DNA from: Conus ventricosus
Taxonomy: Eukaryota; Mollusca; Gastropoda; Neogastropoda; Conidae
DNA length: 64,000 nucleotides
Reading direction: 5' to 3'
Assembly (NCBI GenBank): GCA_018398815.1
Contig: JAFLJL010014715.1
Location: 1-64,000 of the forward strand
Below the pieces are notes generated by a model. That model was not told the origin of the DNA. It searched no databases and worked only from the letters and a program-made list of their open reading frames with translations. Both the position numbers and the translations under genes were made by a program. Positions 34,058 through 45,000 of this stretch are shown here, piece after piece. Positions within the stretch are counted from its first letter, which is position 1. Each line of letters opens with the position of its first letter.

Positions 34058-34985
34058 GGCATCGGCTGTTGTCAATGTTGATAGAGTGGACAGTGTGGCA
34101 TGTCTGTTGTCAATGTTGATAGAGTGGACAGTGTGGCATGTCTGTTGTCAATGTTGATAGAGTGGACAGTGTCGCATGTCTGTTGTCAATGTTGATAGAG
34201 TGGACAGTGTGGCATCGGCTGTTGTGAATGTTGATAGAGTGGACAGCACATGTGGCATCGGCTGTTGTCAATGTTGATAGAGGGGACAGTGTGGCATGTC
34301 TGTTGGAATGTTGATAGAGTGGACAGCACATGTGGCATTGGCTGTTGTCAATGTTGATAGAGTGGGACAGTGTGGCATGTCTGTTGTCAATGTTGATAGA
34401 GTGGACAGTGTGGCATGTCTGTTGTCAATGTTGATAGAGTGGACAGTGTGGCATGTCTGTTGTCAATGTTGATAGAGTGGACAGCACATGTGGCATGTCT
34501 GTTGTGAATGTTGATAGAGTGGACAGTGTGGCATGCTGTTGTGAATGTTGATAGAGTGGACAGCACATGTGGCATCGGCTGTTGTCAATGTTAATAGAGT
34601 GGGGCAGTGTGGCATGTCTGTTGTCAATGTTGATAGAGTGGACAGCACATGTGGCATCGGCTGTTGTCAATGTTGATAGAGTGGACAGTGTGGCATGTCT
34701 GTTGTCAATGTTGATAGAGTGGACAGTGTGGATGTCTGTTGTCAATGTTGATAGAGTGGACAGTGTGGGATGTCTGTGTGAATGTTGATAGAGTGGACAA
34801 TGTGGCATGTCTGTTGTCAATGTTGATAGAGTGGACAGTGTGGCATGTCTGTTGTCAATGTTGATAGAGTGGACAGTGTGGCATGTCTGTTGTCAATGTT
34901 GTATGAGTTACAGTGTGGCATGTCTGTTGTCAATGTTGATAGAGTGGACAGTGTGGCATGTCTGTTGTCAATGTGATAACATTGT
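34058..34985. repeat. Minisatellite, 38-bp unit, in intron A-B
   Basis: Tandem copies of ttgtcaatgttgatagagtg plus gacagtgtggcatgtctg, about 24 units. The first unit starts only a few bases after the exon A donor. A variant with cacatgtggcatcggctg recurs every two to four units. Confidence 0.96.
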
Positions 34986-35615
34986 TGGAATGTCTGTTGT
35001 GAATGCTGATAATGTGAAATAGAAATAGAGTGGACAGTGCATGTAGAATTGCTGTTTTGAATGTTGATAATGTGGATAGAAATAGAGTGGACAGTGCACG
35101 TGGAATTGCTGTTGTGAATGTTGATAATGTGAATAGAAATAGAGTGGACAGTGCACGTGGAATGTCTGTTGTGAATGTTGATAATGTGGATAGAAATAGA
35201 GTGGACAGTGTGGAATGTCTGTTGTGAATGTTGATATTGTGAATAGAAATAGAGTGGACAGCGCATGTGGGAAAGGCTGTGTGAATGTTGATAATGTGAA
35301 TAGAAATAGAGTGGACAGTGTGGAATGTCTGTTGTGAATGTTGATAATGTGAATAGAAATAGAGTGGACAGTGTGGAATGTCTGTTGTGAATGTTGATAA
35401 TGTGAATAGAAATAGAGTGGACAGTGTGGAATGTCTGTTGTGAATGTTGATAATGTGAATAGAAATAGAGTGGACAGTGCATGTGGAATGTCTGTTGTGA
35501 ATGTTGTTAATGTGAAATAGAAATAGAGTGGACAGTGCTGTGGAGTGGCTGTTGTGATGTTGATTAATGTGAAATAGAAATAGAGTGGACAGTGCGTGTG
35601 GAGTGGCTGTTGTGA
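34986..35615. repeat. Minisatellite, 52-57-bp derived unit
   Basis: A longer relative of the 38-bp unit: gtgaatgttgataatgtgaa, then tagaaatagagtggacagtg, then an optional catgtggaat. About 11 copies. The shared gatagagtggacagtgt-like core shows that this array evolved from its neighbour by insertion of an aatgtgaatagaa block. Confidence 0.93.
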
Positions 35616-35624
35616 ATGTGATGG

Positions 35625-38600
35625 TTGTAGGCTCTATATGATACAGTGTTGGTGTGATGGCTTCAGACTCTATAAATCAGATGATAGATTGTTTGTGGTG
35701 GTGGCTGCAGACTCTGTACATAAGTGATAAAATATTGATGTGGTGGTTGCAGGCTCTGTATAATAGTGTTGTGTGTGGTGGGTGCAGGCTCTGTATGATA
35801 GTGTTGGTGTGTGGTTGCAGGCTCTGTATGATAGTGTTGGTGTGGTGGTTGCAGGCATCTGTATGATAGTGTTGGTGTGGTCGGTGCAGCTCTGTATGAT
35901 AGTGTTGGTGTGGTTGGTGCAGGCTCTATATAACAGTGTTGGTGTGGTGGGTGCAGGCTCTGTATGATAGTGTTGATGTGGTGGTTGCAGGCTCTGTATG
36001 ATAGTGTTGGTGTGGTGGGTGCAGGCTCTGTATGATAGTGTTGGTGTGGTGGGTGCAGGCTCTGTATGATAGTGTTGATGTGGTGGTTGCAGGCTCTGTA
36101 TGATAGTGTTGATGTGGTGGTTGCAGGCTCTGTATAATAGTGTTTGGTGTGGTGGGTGCAGGCTCTATAAAACAGTGTTGGGTGGTGGGTGCAGGCTATA
36201 TATGACACAGTGTTGGTGTGGTGGGTGCAGGCTCTATATAACAGTGTTGGGGTGGTGGGTGCAGGCTGTAATATGAAGTGTGGTAGTGGTGGGTGCAGTC
36301 TGTATATGATAGTGTTGGTGTGGTGGGTGCAGGCTCTGTATGATAGTGTTGGTGTGGTGGGTGCAGGCTGTATATAACAGTGTTGGTGTGGTGGGAGCAG
36401 GCTATATATGACACTGTTGGTGTGGTGGGTGCTGCTGTAGATAACAGTGTTGGTGTGGTGGGTGCAGGCTCTGTATTACGTGTTGGCGTGGTGGTGCAGG
36501 CGATATTTGACACTGTGTGGTGGGGTGGGGCAGGCTGCATTATCACAGTGTTGGGGTGGTGGGTTTGCAGGGTTGGATGATTGTGTTGGGTGGGGTGGTG
36601 CAGGCTGTATTTTTCACCAGTGGTTGGTGGGGGTGGTGCTAGGCGGTATTTAACTCAGTGGTGGTGTGGTTGGTGAGGCTGTATATAACAGTGTTGTGTG
36701 GTGGGTGCATGGCTGTCTATTACCGTGTTTGTGTGGTGGGGGCAGCTCGGTATGGATAGTGTTTGGTTGTGGGTGGGTGCAGGTGTTTATAAACAGTGAT
36801 GGTGTGGTGGTGCAGGCTCTGTATGATTGTGTTGGTGTGGTGGAGCAGGCTGGTATATAACACAGTGTTGGGCGTGGTGGGTGCAGGCTATCTATGACAC
36901 AGTGTTGGTTGTGGTGGGTGCAGGCTCTTTAGATAGTGTTGGTGTGGTTGGGCTGGTCTGTATGGTTAGTGTTGGTGTGAGTGGGTGACAGGCTCTATAT
37001 AACACCAGTGGTGGGTGCACGCTGTATATAACACGTGTTGGTGATGTGGTTGTGCAGGCTATATATGACAGTGTTGGGTGTGTGTGGGTGCAGGCTCTCC
37101 AGTTGTAATAGTGTTTGTGTGGTGGGTGCAGGCTCTGTATGATTGTGTTGGTGTGGTGGGTGACAGGCTCTGTATAACAGTGTTGTGGTGGTGAATGCAG
37201 GCTCTGTATAACAGTCTTGGTGTGGTGGATGAGGCTCTGTATATCAGTGTGTGTGGTTGGGTGCAGACTTTGTTATAACTGTGGTGGTTGTTGTGGTGGG
37301 TGCTAGCGCTTATATTGACAGTGTTTGGTGTGGTGGGTGCAGGCTCTGTATAACGTGTTGGTGTGGTGCGGTGCAGGCTGTATATAAACACAGTGTTGTT
37401 GTGGTTGGTGGCAGGCTGTTATATACACAGTGTTGGTGTGGTTGGTGCGGCTGTATGTAACGGTGTTGGTGTGGTGGGTGCAGGCTGTATATGACCAGTG
37501 TTGGTGTGGAGGGTGCAGGCTGTATTATAACACAGTAGTTTTGGTGTGGTTGGGTGCAGCTTATTAGTTTATAACACAGTGGTGGTGTGGTGTGTGTGGG
37601 TGCAGGGCTGTATATAACACTGTTGGTGTTGTGTGGGGGCTGGCTGTATATAACACTGTGTTGTTGTGGTGGGTTGAAGGCTCCTTTATGATAGTGTTGG
37701 TGTGGTGGCGGCTGGTGTATATGAGACTGTGTTGGTGTGGTGGGTGCAGGCTCTTTATGTTGGTGTGGTGGGTGCAGGCTGCATATAACACAGTGTTTGG
37801 TGTGGTGGGGCAGGCTGTATATAAACTGTGTTGGTTGTGGTGGGTGCAGGCTGTTTATAATCTGTGTTGGTGTGGTGGGCTGCACCGCTGTGTATATAAT
37901 CAGTGTGGTGTGGTTCGGGTGCTGGCTCTGTATAACAGTGTTGGTGGGTGGGTGCTTGATGTATATTACATGTTGGTGAGTGTGGGTGGTGCCAGGCTGT
38001 ATAAAAAACACAGTGTTGGTGTGGTTGGTGAGGATGTATATAACAGTGTTGTGTGGGGGTGCAGGTGTATATGATCCAGTGTTGGTGTGGTGGGGGCAGG
38101 ATTGGCTCTGTATAACAAGTGTTGGTGTGGTGGGTGCTGGCTCTATATGACAGTGTTGGTGGTGGTGGTGGGTGCGGCTTTATAACTGTGTTGGTTTGTG
38201 GTGGGTGCAGGTGTATATTACACAGGGTTGGTGTGGTGGGTGCAAGGCTGTATATATCACAGCAGTGGTTGTGGTGGGTGCAGGCCTCGATATAACAGTG
38301 TTGAGGGTGGGGGGTGAGGCTGTATACATACAGTGTTGCGTGGTGGGTGCAGGTTCTATATATCATGTTGGTGTTTGCCTGTGGTGGGTGCAGGGTCTCT
38401 ATAACAGTGTTGGTGTGGTGGGTGCAGGCGGTATACAAACTGTGTTGGCGTGGGGGTGCAGGGGGGCTCTTTATAAACGTGTTGGTGTGCGTGGAGTGCA
38501 GGCTGTATATAACAGTGTTGTGTGGTGGGTTGCTGGCGACTGTATATGAAACCAGTTTTGGGGTGGTGGGTGCAGGCTCTATATGACCGTGTTGAGGTTG

Positions 38601-40985
38601 GTGTGGTGGAGTGCCAGGCTTGTTAACAGTGATTGGTGTGGTGGGTGAAGGCTGTATTATAACACAGTTGTTGGTGTGGTTGGTGCAGGCTGTATATAAC
38701 ACCGTGTTGGTGTGGTTGTGGGCTGTATATAACACAGTGTTGGATGTTGTGGGTGCAGGCTCTATATAACAGTGTTGAGTTGTGGTTGGGTACAGGCTGT
38801 ATCCAAACAGTGTTGGCATGGTGGGGTGCAGGGCTTTCAATTAAAACAGTGTTGGTGTGGTGGGTGCAGGATCTCTGATAACTGTGTTGGTGTGGTGGTG
38901 CAGGATGTTATATAAACAGGGTTGGCATGTGGGGTGAGGTCTAATATAAACAGTGTTGGTGTGGTGGAGTGCTGGCTGTTTTTAACAGTGTTGGTGTGGT
39001 GGGTGCAGGCTATATATAACAGTTGTGGGTTGTGGTGGGTTGAGGCTGTATTTAACACAGTCGTTGTTGTGGTGGGTGTAGGCTGTATATAACAGTGTTG
39101 TGTGGGTGGTGCTGGCTCTATATAACTGTTTGTTGGTGTGGTGGTGCAGGCTCTTGATAACAGTTGTTTGGGTGTGGAGGGTGCAAGGTACTGTTAAACA
39201 CTGGTTGGTGGTGGTGGGTGCAGGCTGTATATAAACAGTGTTGGTGTGGTGGGGTGCAGGCTCTATTTAACAGTGTTGGTGTGGTGGGTACAGGCGGTAT
39301 ACAACCTGTGTGTGCATGGTGGTGCAGGCTCTATATAACAGTGTTGGTGTGGTGGGTATGCAGGCTCTCTATAACAGTGTTGGTGTGGTGGAGTGTGTGC
39401 AGGCTGTTCCAAACAGTGTTTGGCGTGTGGTGCTCGCAGGCTTATATTTTACAGTGATGGTGTGGTGGTGCCGGCTCGTATATATCTGTGTTGGTGTGGT
39501 GGGTGCAGGCTCTATATAACAGTGTTTGGTGTGGTGGGTGTAGGCTGTATATTACACAGTGTTGGTGTGGAGGGTGTAGGCTGTTTATAACAGTGTTGGT
39601 GTTGGTGGGTGCAGGCTCTCATAACAGTGTTGGTGTGGTGGGTGCAGGCTTATATAAACAGTGTTGGTGTGGTGCGGTGCAGGCTGTATTATAGCATGGT
39701 GGTGTGGTGGGTGCAGGCTGTATTTAACAGTGTTGGTGTGGGTGGGTGCTGGACTATATAACAGTGTTGGTGTGGTGGGTGCAGGCTGTATATAAACACA
39801 GTGTTGGTGTGGTGGGTGTAGGCTGTATATAACAGTTGTTGGTGTGGTCGGGTGCAGGCTCATATAAACCAGTTGTTGGTGTGGGTGCGGGTGCTGGCTC
39901 TATTTATACGTGTTGGTGTGGTGGCGTGAGGCTGTATATAGCAGTGTTGGTGTGGTGGGGTGCAGGTATATAAAGTGTTGGTGTGGTGGAGTGAGGCTCT
40001 ATATAACAGTGTTGGTGTGGGGGTGCAGGGCTGTATATAGCAGTGTTGGGAATGTGGTGGGGTGCAGGCTGTATATAGCAGTGTTGGTGTGGTGGGTGCA
40101 GGCTGTATTTAACACAGTTTGGTGTGGTGGGTGCTCGGCTGTCTATAGCTCAGTGTTGGTGGGTGGGATGCAGGCTGTATATTGCAGTGTTGGTGTGGTG
40201 GGTGCAGGCTGTATATAACTGTGTTGGTGTGGGGGGTGCAGGCTCTATATAACAGGGTTGGTGTGGTGGTGTGCAGGCGGTATATACACAGTGGTTGGTG
40301 TGGTGGGTTGTTGGCTGTTTATATCAGTGTTGTGTGGTGGAGTGCTGGCTCTTTATAAACAGTGTTGTTTGTGGTGGGTGCAGGCTCTATATAAACAGTG
40401 TTGTGTTGTGGTGGGTGCAGGCTGTTTATAGCAGTGTTGGTTGTGGTGGGTGCTGGGCTGTATATAACAGTGTTGGTGTGGTGGGTGCAGGCTCTATATA
40501 ACAGTGTGGGGTGTGTGGGTGCAGGCTGTTTTTTAACACAAGTGTTGAAGTGGTGGTGGGTGTTGGGCTTCTTTATGACAGTGTTGTGTGCGTGGGTGCG
40601 GATCTTTATAACAGGTGGGTGTGGGTGGGTGCTGGCTACTTTATAACAGTGTTGGTGTGGGTGGGTGCAGGCTGTATATAGCAGTGGTGGTGTGGTGTGT
40701 GAAGGATGTTATAACAGTTGTTGGTGTGGTGGGTGCAGGCTTATATAACAGTGTTGGTGTGGTGGGTGCAGGCTGTTTATAGCAGTGTTTGGTGTGGGGG
40801 TGCAGGCTGTATATAGCAGTGTTGGTTTTGTGGGGGGTTTGCAGGCTGTATATAACACTGTGTTGGTGTGGTGGGGGCTGGCTGTATATAGCTGTGTTGG
40901 TGTGGTGGGTGCAGGCTGTAGTCTAGCAGTGATTGGTGATGGTGGGTGCAGGCTGTATATAAACAGTTTGGTTGTGTGGGTGCAG
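35625..40985. repeat. Minisatellite, 34-bp unit, 5.3 kb, in intron A-B
   Basis: Roughly 150 copies of tgtggtgggtgcaggctcta plus tataacagtgttgg. Early units (35625-36160) have ctgtatgatagtg; later ones have ctatataacagtg or tgtatataacacagtg. From about 36450 onward single-base insertions and losses are dense, which looks like uncorrected long-read error. The last unit merges with the exon B acceptor (gtgggtgcaggctct, 40976-40990), so the repeat unit contains a copy of the intron-exon junction. Confidence 0.96.
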
Positions 40986-41065
40986 GCTCTTAGCCCTGAT
41001 GATGCAGAGGATGGGATGCAGTTCATGCAGGAGATATCGAGTGTCCAGCACCAGCAGCTCAGTGC
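40986..41065 (+). CDS. Exon B of unknown gene (frameshifted copy)
   Basis: Plus-strand counterpart of 32129-32210. The acceptor gtgggtgcag and the donor gtgagt are preserved, and the first part still reads ALSPDDAEDGMQFMQE. After that several single-base losses (gagatatcgagtgtccagc region) shift the frame, and the exon is 80 instead of 82 bases. Because the surrounding array is full of similar indels, sequence error is a better explanation than a real mutation. It lies about 6.9 kb downstream of exon A with compatible phase. Confidence 0.7.
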
Positions 41066-41069
41066 GTGA

Positions 41070-41445
41070 GTCTTGAACCTTTTTTTGTTTGTTTTTGTTT
41101 AACTGCCCATGACTCCGTATTCAGCTTTAAACCTTTTTTGTTTGTTTTTCTTTAACCTGCCACATACTCCGTTTCAGGCTCTTTTACTTTTTTTGTTTGT
41201 TTTTCTTATCCTGCCCATAATCAGTTTCAGGCTTTAACCTTTTTTTGTTTGTTTTCTTAACCTGCCATACTCCGTTTCAGGCTTTGGAACGTTTTTGTGT
41301 TTGTTTTTTTTAACTGCCCATACTCAATTTCAGGCTTTGACCTTTTTGTTGTTTGTTTTTATTAACCTGCCCATTCTCCGTTGCAGGCTTTAACTTTTTT
41401 TGTTGTTTTTTGTTAACTGCCCTTACTCCGTTTCAGGCTTGCGCT
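41070..41445. repeat. Tandem repeat, ~53-bp unit, intronic
   Basis: About seven copies of a unit with ctttttttgtttgtttttct, taacctgcccatactccg and tttcaggctt, starting right after the exon B donor. Each unit on the gene strand imitates a 3' splice site: T-rich tract, a cttaacc box that fits a branch site, and a terminal tttcag. The counterpart in the middle contig has only three copies. Confidence 0.93.
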
Positions 41446-42047
41446 TGCCAGTGTGGGTAGACCCTCTTTGGCATGCATCCCTGTCCACACACCCGGCAGG
41501 CACATAGCTTCCAGGAAACATAGTCTGGTAGGACTTTCTTTTTCACCAAATTAAAAGATCAGTAATAAATTACTATTTTCTTCAGTACATTCCACATTAA
41601 AATGAAAAAAAGGAAATGTAAAAAGTAGGTGAAGAAAAACAGTGAATTAGAAAAATCTTTGTTGTTCATTTCTGAATCCAGTGTGTTGAGCAATATTTTA
41701 TCATTTATTCAGGTGCACTGTTCTTTTTTCCTTTAACCCCTCACTGCTGAGTTTAACGTGGTCTTCAACATGCTGCATATGAATTCATCGTAACGGTTGT
41801 TTTTTCACCTTACTTTGTTCATTTCATCATTTCTCCTAACTGTCTGCTTGTTGGTTTGACAGAATTAATAGTTCGTCTGTTTTTAAAAATTTGTTTATGG
41901 ACTAGGAACCTGAATATACTGATGATGTTTTGTACTCTGGTCTACCTGTAATAAAGCTTCTGCATTAGATGAATTGAACATTTGACCAAAAAAAAAAGGA
42001 AAAATTGTGTAATGTTTGGTCGCCTATATGAAAATCTGCGAAAACTG
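41446..42047. other. Unique AT-rich block
   Basis: About 600 unique bases, the reverse complement of 31046-31560 plus one diverged copy of the ~110-bp unit (41450-41570). Many small indels separate the two versions. No exon or RNA gene is supported. Confidence 0.6.
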
Positions 42048-45000
42048 TGTTATACATGAATGTGATCGATAATTGAACAGCCATGGGAAATGTCTGTTTT
42101 CGACTATTGATGAGCCATTGGGACAATGTCTGATATTGCTAATGACAGCAATGGGAAATGTCTGTTTATTGATAATTGACAGCCATTGGGAAATGTCTGT
42201 TATTGATAATTGACAGCAATGGGAATTGTCTGTTATCGATAATTGCGCCAATGTGGAACGTGTCATGTTTTTAATAATGAAGCCCCCCAATGGGAAAGTA
42301 TGTTAGGGCATAATGACAGCCATTGGGAAATGTCTGTTGTTGATATCTGACAGCCAATGGGAAATGTGCTGTTATTGATAATAGACAGCCATGGGAAATG
42401 TCTGTTCTTGTTAATGACAGCCATTGGGAAATGTCTGTCGTGATAACTGACAGCCAGTGGGATATGTCTGTTGTTGATAAATGACAGCCAGTGGGAAATG
42501 TCCTGTTATTGATAACTGACAGCCATTGGGTAATGTCGTTTTTGATAACTGACAGCAGTGGGAAATGTTGTTATGATAACCTGACTGCTTATGGGAAATG
42601 TCTGTTATTGAATAATGACAGCCAGTGGGGAAATGTCTGTTATTGATATTGACATGCCTTGGTAATGTGGGTATTGATATGACAGCCAATGGGAAATGTC
42701 TGTTATTGATAACTGACGCCTATGGGATATGTCATTTATTGGATACTGACAGCCCAATGGGAATGTCTGTTATTGTATCTGACAACCAATGGGAAATGTT
42801 GTTGATGATAATTGACAGCCAATGGGAAATGTCTGTTATTGATAATGACAGCAGTGGGAAAATTTTCTGTTTTTGATAACTTGACCAGCCAATGGGAAAT
42901 GTCTGTTATTGTAACTGGACTAGCAGTGGGAATTGTCTGTTGTTGATAACTGACTGCCTTTGGAAATGTCTGTCTGTTGATAACTGGACAGCCAATGGAA
43001 ATGTCGTTATTGATAACTGACAGCCAATGGAATGTCTGTATGATAATTGACAGCCAATGGGGAAATGTTTGTTGATGTTAACTGACTAGCCATTGGGAAA
43101 TGTCTGTTGTTGTAATGATAAGCCGTGGGACTATGTCTGTTATTGATAACTGACAGCCGTGGAAATGCTGTTATGATATTTGACAGCCAAGGGGAAATGT
43201 CTGTTATTGATTAACTGACAGCAGTGGGGAAATGTCTGTTATTGATAATTGACAGACAATGGGAAAATGTCTGTTATGTTAATTGACAGCCAGTGGGAAA
43301 ATGTCCGTTGTTGATAACTGACAGCAATGGGAAAAGTTGATATCGATAATGAGAGCCAATATGGGAAAGTTGTTATTGATAATTGACAGCAAAGGGAAAT
43401 GTCTGTTTTTGATAACTGACAGCCAGTGGAAATGTCTGTTATGATAACTGACAGCCAGTGGGAAATGTCTGTTGTTGATAACTGACAGCCAGCTGGGAAT
43501 GTGTTATTGATAATCTGACCAGCAATGGGAAATGTCTGTTATTGATAACTGACAGCCATGGGAACGGTCTCTGTTGTTGATAATGACAGACAGTGGGTAA
43601 ATGTCTGTTATTGATAATTGGACAGCCAATGGGATATGTGGTTATTGTTAACGACAGCCAAGTGGGAAATGTCTGTTATGATAATTGACAGCCAAATGGG
43701 AATGTACTGGTATGATAACTGACAGCCAATTGGGAAATGTTCTGTTATGATAATTGACAGCAATGGGAAATGTCTGTTGTGATAAATGACAGACATGGGA
43801 AATGTTGTTGTTGATATAACTGACAGCCAGTGGGAAATGACTGTTATTTATCTGACAGCCAATGGGAATGTCTGTAATGATAATGACAGCAATGGGGAAA
43901 ATGTGGTTGTTGATAACTTGACAGCCAATGGGAAATGTCTGTTGTTGTAACTGGACAAGCCAATGGGAAATGTTGTTATTGATAACTGAACAGCCAATGG
44001 GAAAATGTCTGTTATTGTAATTTGACAGCAATGGGGCATTGTCTGTTGTTGATAACTGACAGCACTGGGAAATGTCTGTTATTGATAATGACAGCCAATG
44101 GAAATGTCTTGTTATGATAACAGACAAATAGGGTGGGGCCAATGCGGAAATGTCTGTTTTTGATTACTGACAAGCCAATGAGAATTGTCTTTATTGATAA
44201 CTGACAGGCCAATGGGAAAATGTGTTGTTGATAACTGACAGCCATGGGAAATGTATGTTAGTTGATAAATGAGAGCCAGTGGGAATGTTCTGTTATGATA
44301 ATTGACAGCCAGTGGGGAAATGTCTGTTATTGATATGGACAGCCAATGGGAAAGTCTGTGTTGATAATTGACAGCCAATGGGAAATGTCTTTTGTTGATA
44401 ACTGACAAGCCAATGGGAAATGTCTGTTATTGATAACTGACAGCCATGTGAAATGCCTTGGTTATTGATAACTGACAGCCAATTGGTGAAAGTCCGTTAT
44501 TGATAAAGACAGCAATGGGAAATGTCTGTTATGATAACTGACAGCCAATCGGAAATGTTCTGTTATTGTTAGTTGGACAGTCAATGGAAATGTCTGATGA
44601 TAATTTACAGCCTGTGGGTTATGTCTTGTTATTGATAATTGGACCATGCCAATGGGAATAATGTTTGTTATTGATAACTGAAAACCGGTGGGAAATGTCT
44701 GTTATTGATGATTTGACAGCCAAGGGAAATGTCTGCGGTTGATAACTGACTGCAGTGGGAAAATGTCTTGATTTGATTACTGACAGCCAATGGGTGAAAG
44801 GTCTTTTGTTGATAACTGACCGCCCAGTGGGAAAGGTCTTGTTATCGATAATTGACAGCCAATGGATATGCTCTGTGATTCGATAATTGACAAGCCAATG
44901 GGAAATGTCTGTCTTGATAACTGACATCCAGGTGGGAAATTGTCTGTTAGTGATAATTGAAAGCCAGTGGGATAGGTCTGTTTTTGATAATTGCAGCCAG

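Noticed and set aside
33514..35615. Centre of a hairpin-forming palindrome
   Set aside because: The sequence between the two arms contains an exon and three arrays on one side of a placeholder gap. No short-range inverted symmetry exists around the gap, so a fold-back centre is not visible.
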